Assembly (NCBI GenBank): GCA_002332795.1 | Contig: DDBP01000037.1 | Span: 1 to 12,428 of the forward strand | DNA: 12,428 nucleotides | Direction of reading: 5' to 3' | Origin: Anaerolineales bacterium UBA2029 | GTDB taxonomy: Bacteria; Chloroflexota; Anaerolineae; Aggregatilineales; Aggregatilineaceae | The notes under the pieces: generated by a model | Told to the model about the DNA's origin: nothing | Seen by the model: only the letters and a program-made list of their open reading frames with translations | Database searches by the model: none | Translations under genes and position numbers: made by a program | Shown here: one piece after another, positions 12,243-12,428 of the stretch | Position numbering within the stretch: position 1 is the first letter of the stretch | Layout: each line of letters opens with the position of its first letter

Positions 12243-12428
12243 ATGCGGGCGGTCATGTGCGCGCGTCTTGAGCGATTGCTCTGCTGGCGAGGGCGCTATG
12301 CGCTGGCGCTGGTGCTGTGTGCGCTCGCCCTGGTGGCCTGCGACGCGGTGAGCCGCAGCAGTGCGCCGACCATCGTGCCCACGCGCACTCTCATTCCGCC
12401 CACGGCTACCCCCACACCCCCGCCCGTC
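12243..12428 (+). CDS. N-terminal part of a lipoprotein, cut by the window end
   Basis: An open frame of 62 codons runs from ATG 12243 to the last base without a stop. After a basic start (MRAVMCARLERLLCWRGR) comes a hydrophobic stretch, RYALALVLCALALVAC, ending in a lipobox LVAC with the acylated cysteine at residue 34. A Ser/Pro/Thr-rich stretch of the PTATPTPPP type follows. This is a lipoprotein signal with a flexible tether; the folded domain lies outside the window, so its function cannot be given. It starts three bases after yggU and is probably in the same operon. Confidence 0.75.
   Translation, partial: MRAVMCARLERLLCWRGRYALALVLCALALVACDAVSRSSAPTIVPTRTLIPPTATPTPPPV

Noticed and set aside
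1..12428. CRISPR arrays, tRNA or rRNA genes, insertion sequences, phage genes
   Set aside because: I looked for regular spaced repeats, cloverleaf-like sequences, transposase or integrase motifs and terminal inverted repeats and found none.

Overview
The window is GC-rich bacterial DNA with dense coding, short intergenic gaps, clear Shine-Dalgarno sites and sigma70-like promoters. The gene content suggests a member of the Chloroflexota (Anaerolineae or Chloroflexia type). It includes a DUF2089 zinc-ribbon regulator next to proteins with SHOCT-like modules, a lone Flp pilin, a PucC-family carrier, a GH13_18 phosphorylase beside a family-4 glycosyltransferase, and a pgeF-yggS-yggT-yggU block. 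This taxonomic placement is inferred from gene content and was not tested.

Layout. (1) 1-3243, plus strand: a promoter at 107-135 drives a GH13_18 glycoside phosphorylase (sucrose/glucosylglycerate phosphorylase type) and a GT-B glycosyltransferase, probably a two-gene unit for a small glucoside compatible solute. (2) 3244-4637, plus: a PucC/BCD-family membrane carrier behind its own -10 box and a leader hairpin. (3) 4641-5910, minus: an EamA-family exporter and, upstream of it, a 58-residue Flp-type pilin, separated by a terminator hairpin. (4) 5911-6199: an AT-rich divergent control region with a pilin -10 box, a strong promoter firing to the right, and a long interrupted palindrome on that promoter's -35 box. 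(5) 6200-9678, plus: the accessory-looking core. It holds a DUF2089 zinc-ribbon/HTH protein, a small protein, a beta-solenoid/coiled-coil protein, a two-domain GNAT acetyltransferase and a second small protein. Four of these five carry the same helix-turn-helix-like module of about 25 residues (consensus L-x-M-x-x-EGKIT-x-EEA-x-x-LL), either at the N-terminus or at the C-terminus. A strong intrinsic terminator closes the cluster at 9719-9764. (6) 9826-12428, plus: pgeF (YfiH/LACC1 family), yggS (PLP homeostasis), a repeat-bearing gap, yggT, yggU and the start of a lipoprotein gene cut by the window edge.

The best candidate for an undescribed system is region 5. A putative metal-binding regulator is co-transcribed with proteins that share its C-terminal module, and a dyad that could be its operator overlaps the cluster promoter. 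The beta-solenoid protein resembles the DUF4097/YvlB/LiaX group, some members of which act in cell-envelope stress. A related envelope-stress role here is inference only.

The remaining genes are ordinary in type. Points of interest are the PucC homologue without other photosynthesis genes in view, a recurring GCGCTAnAAT promoter element, and two short dispersed-type repeats, a 7-mer tandem and a 9-mer tandem/inverted element.
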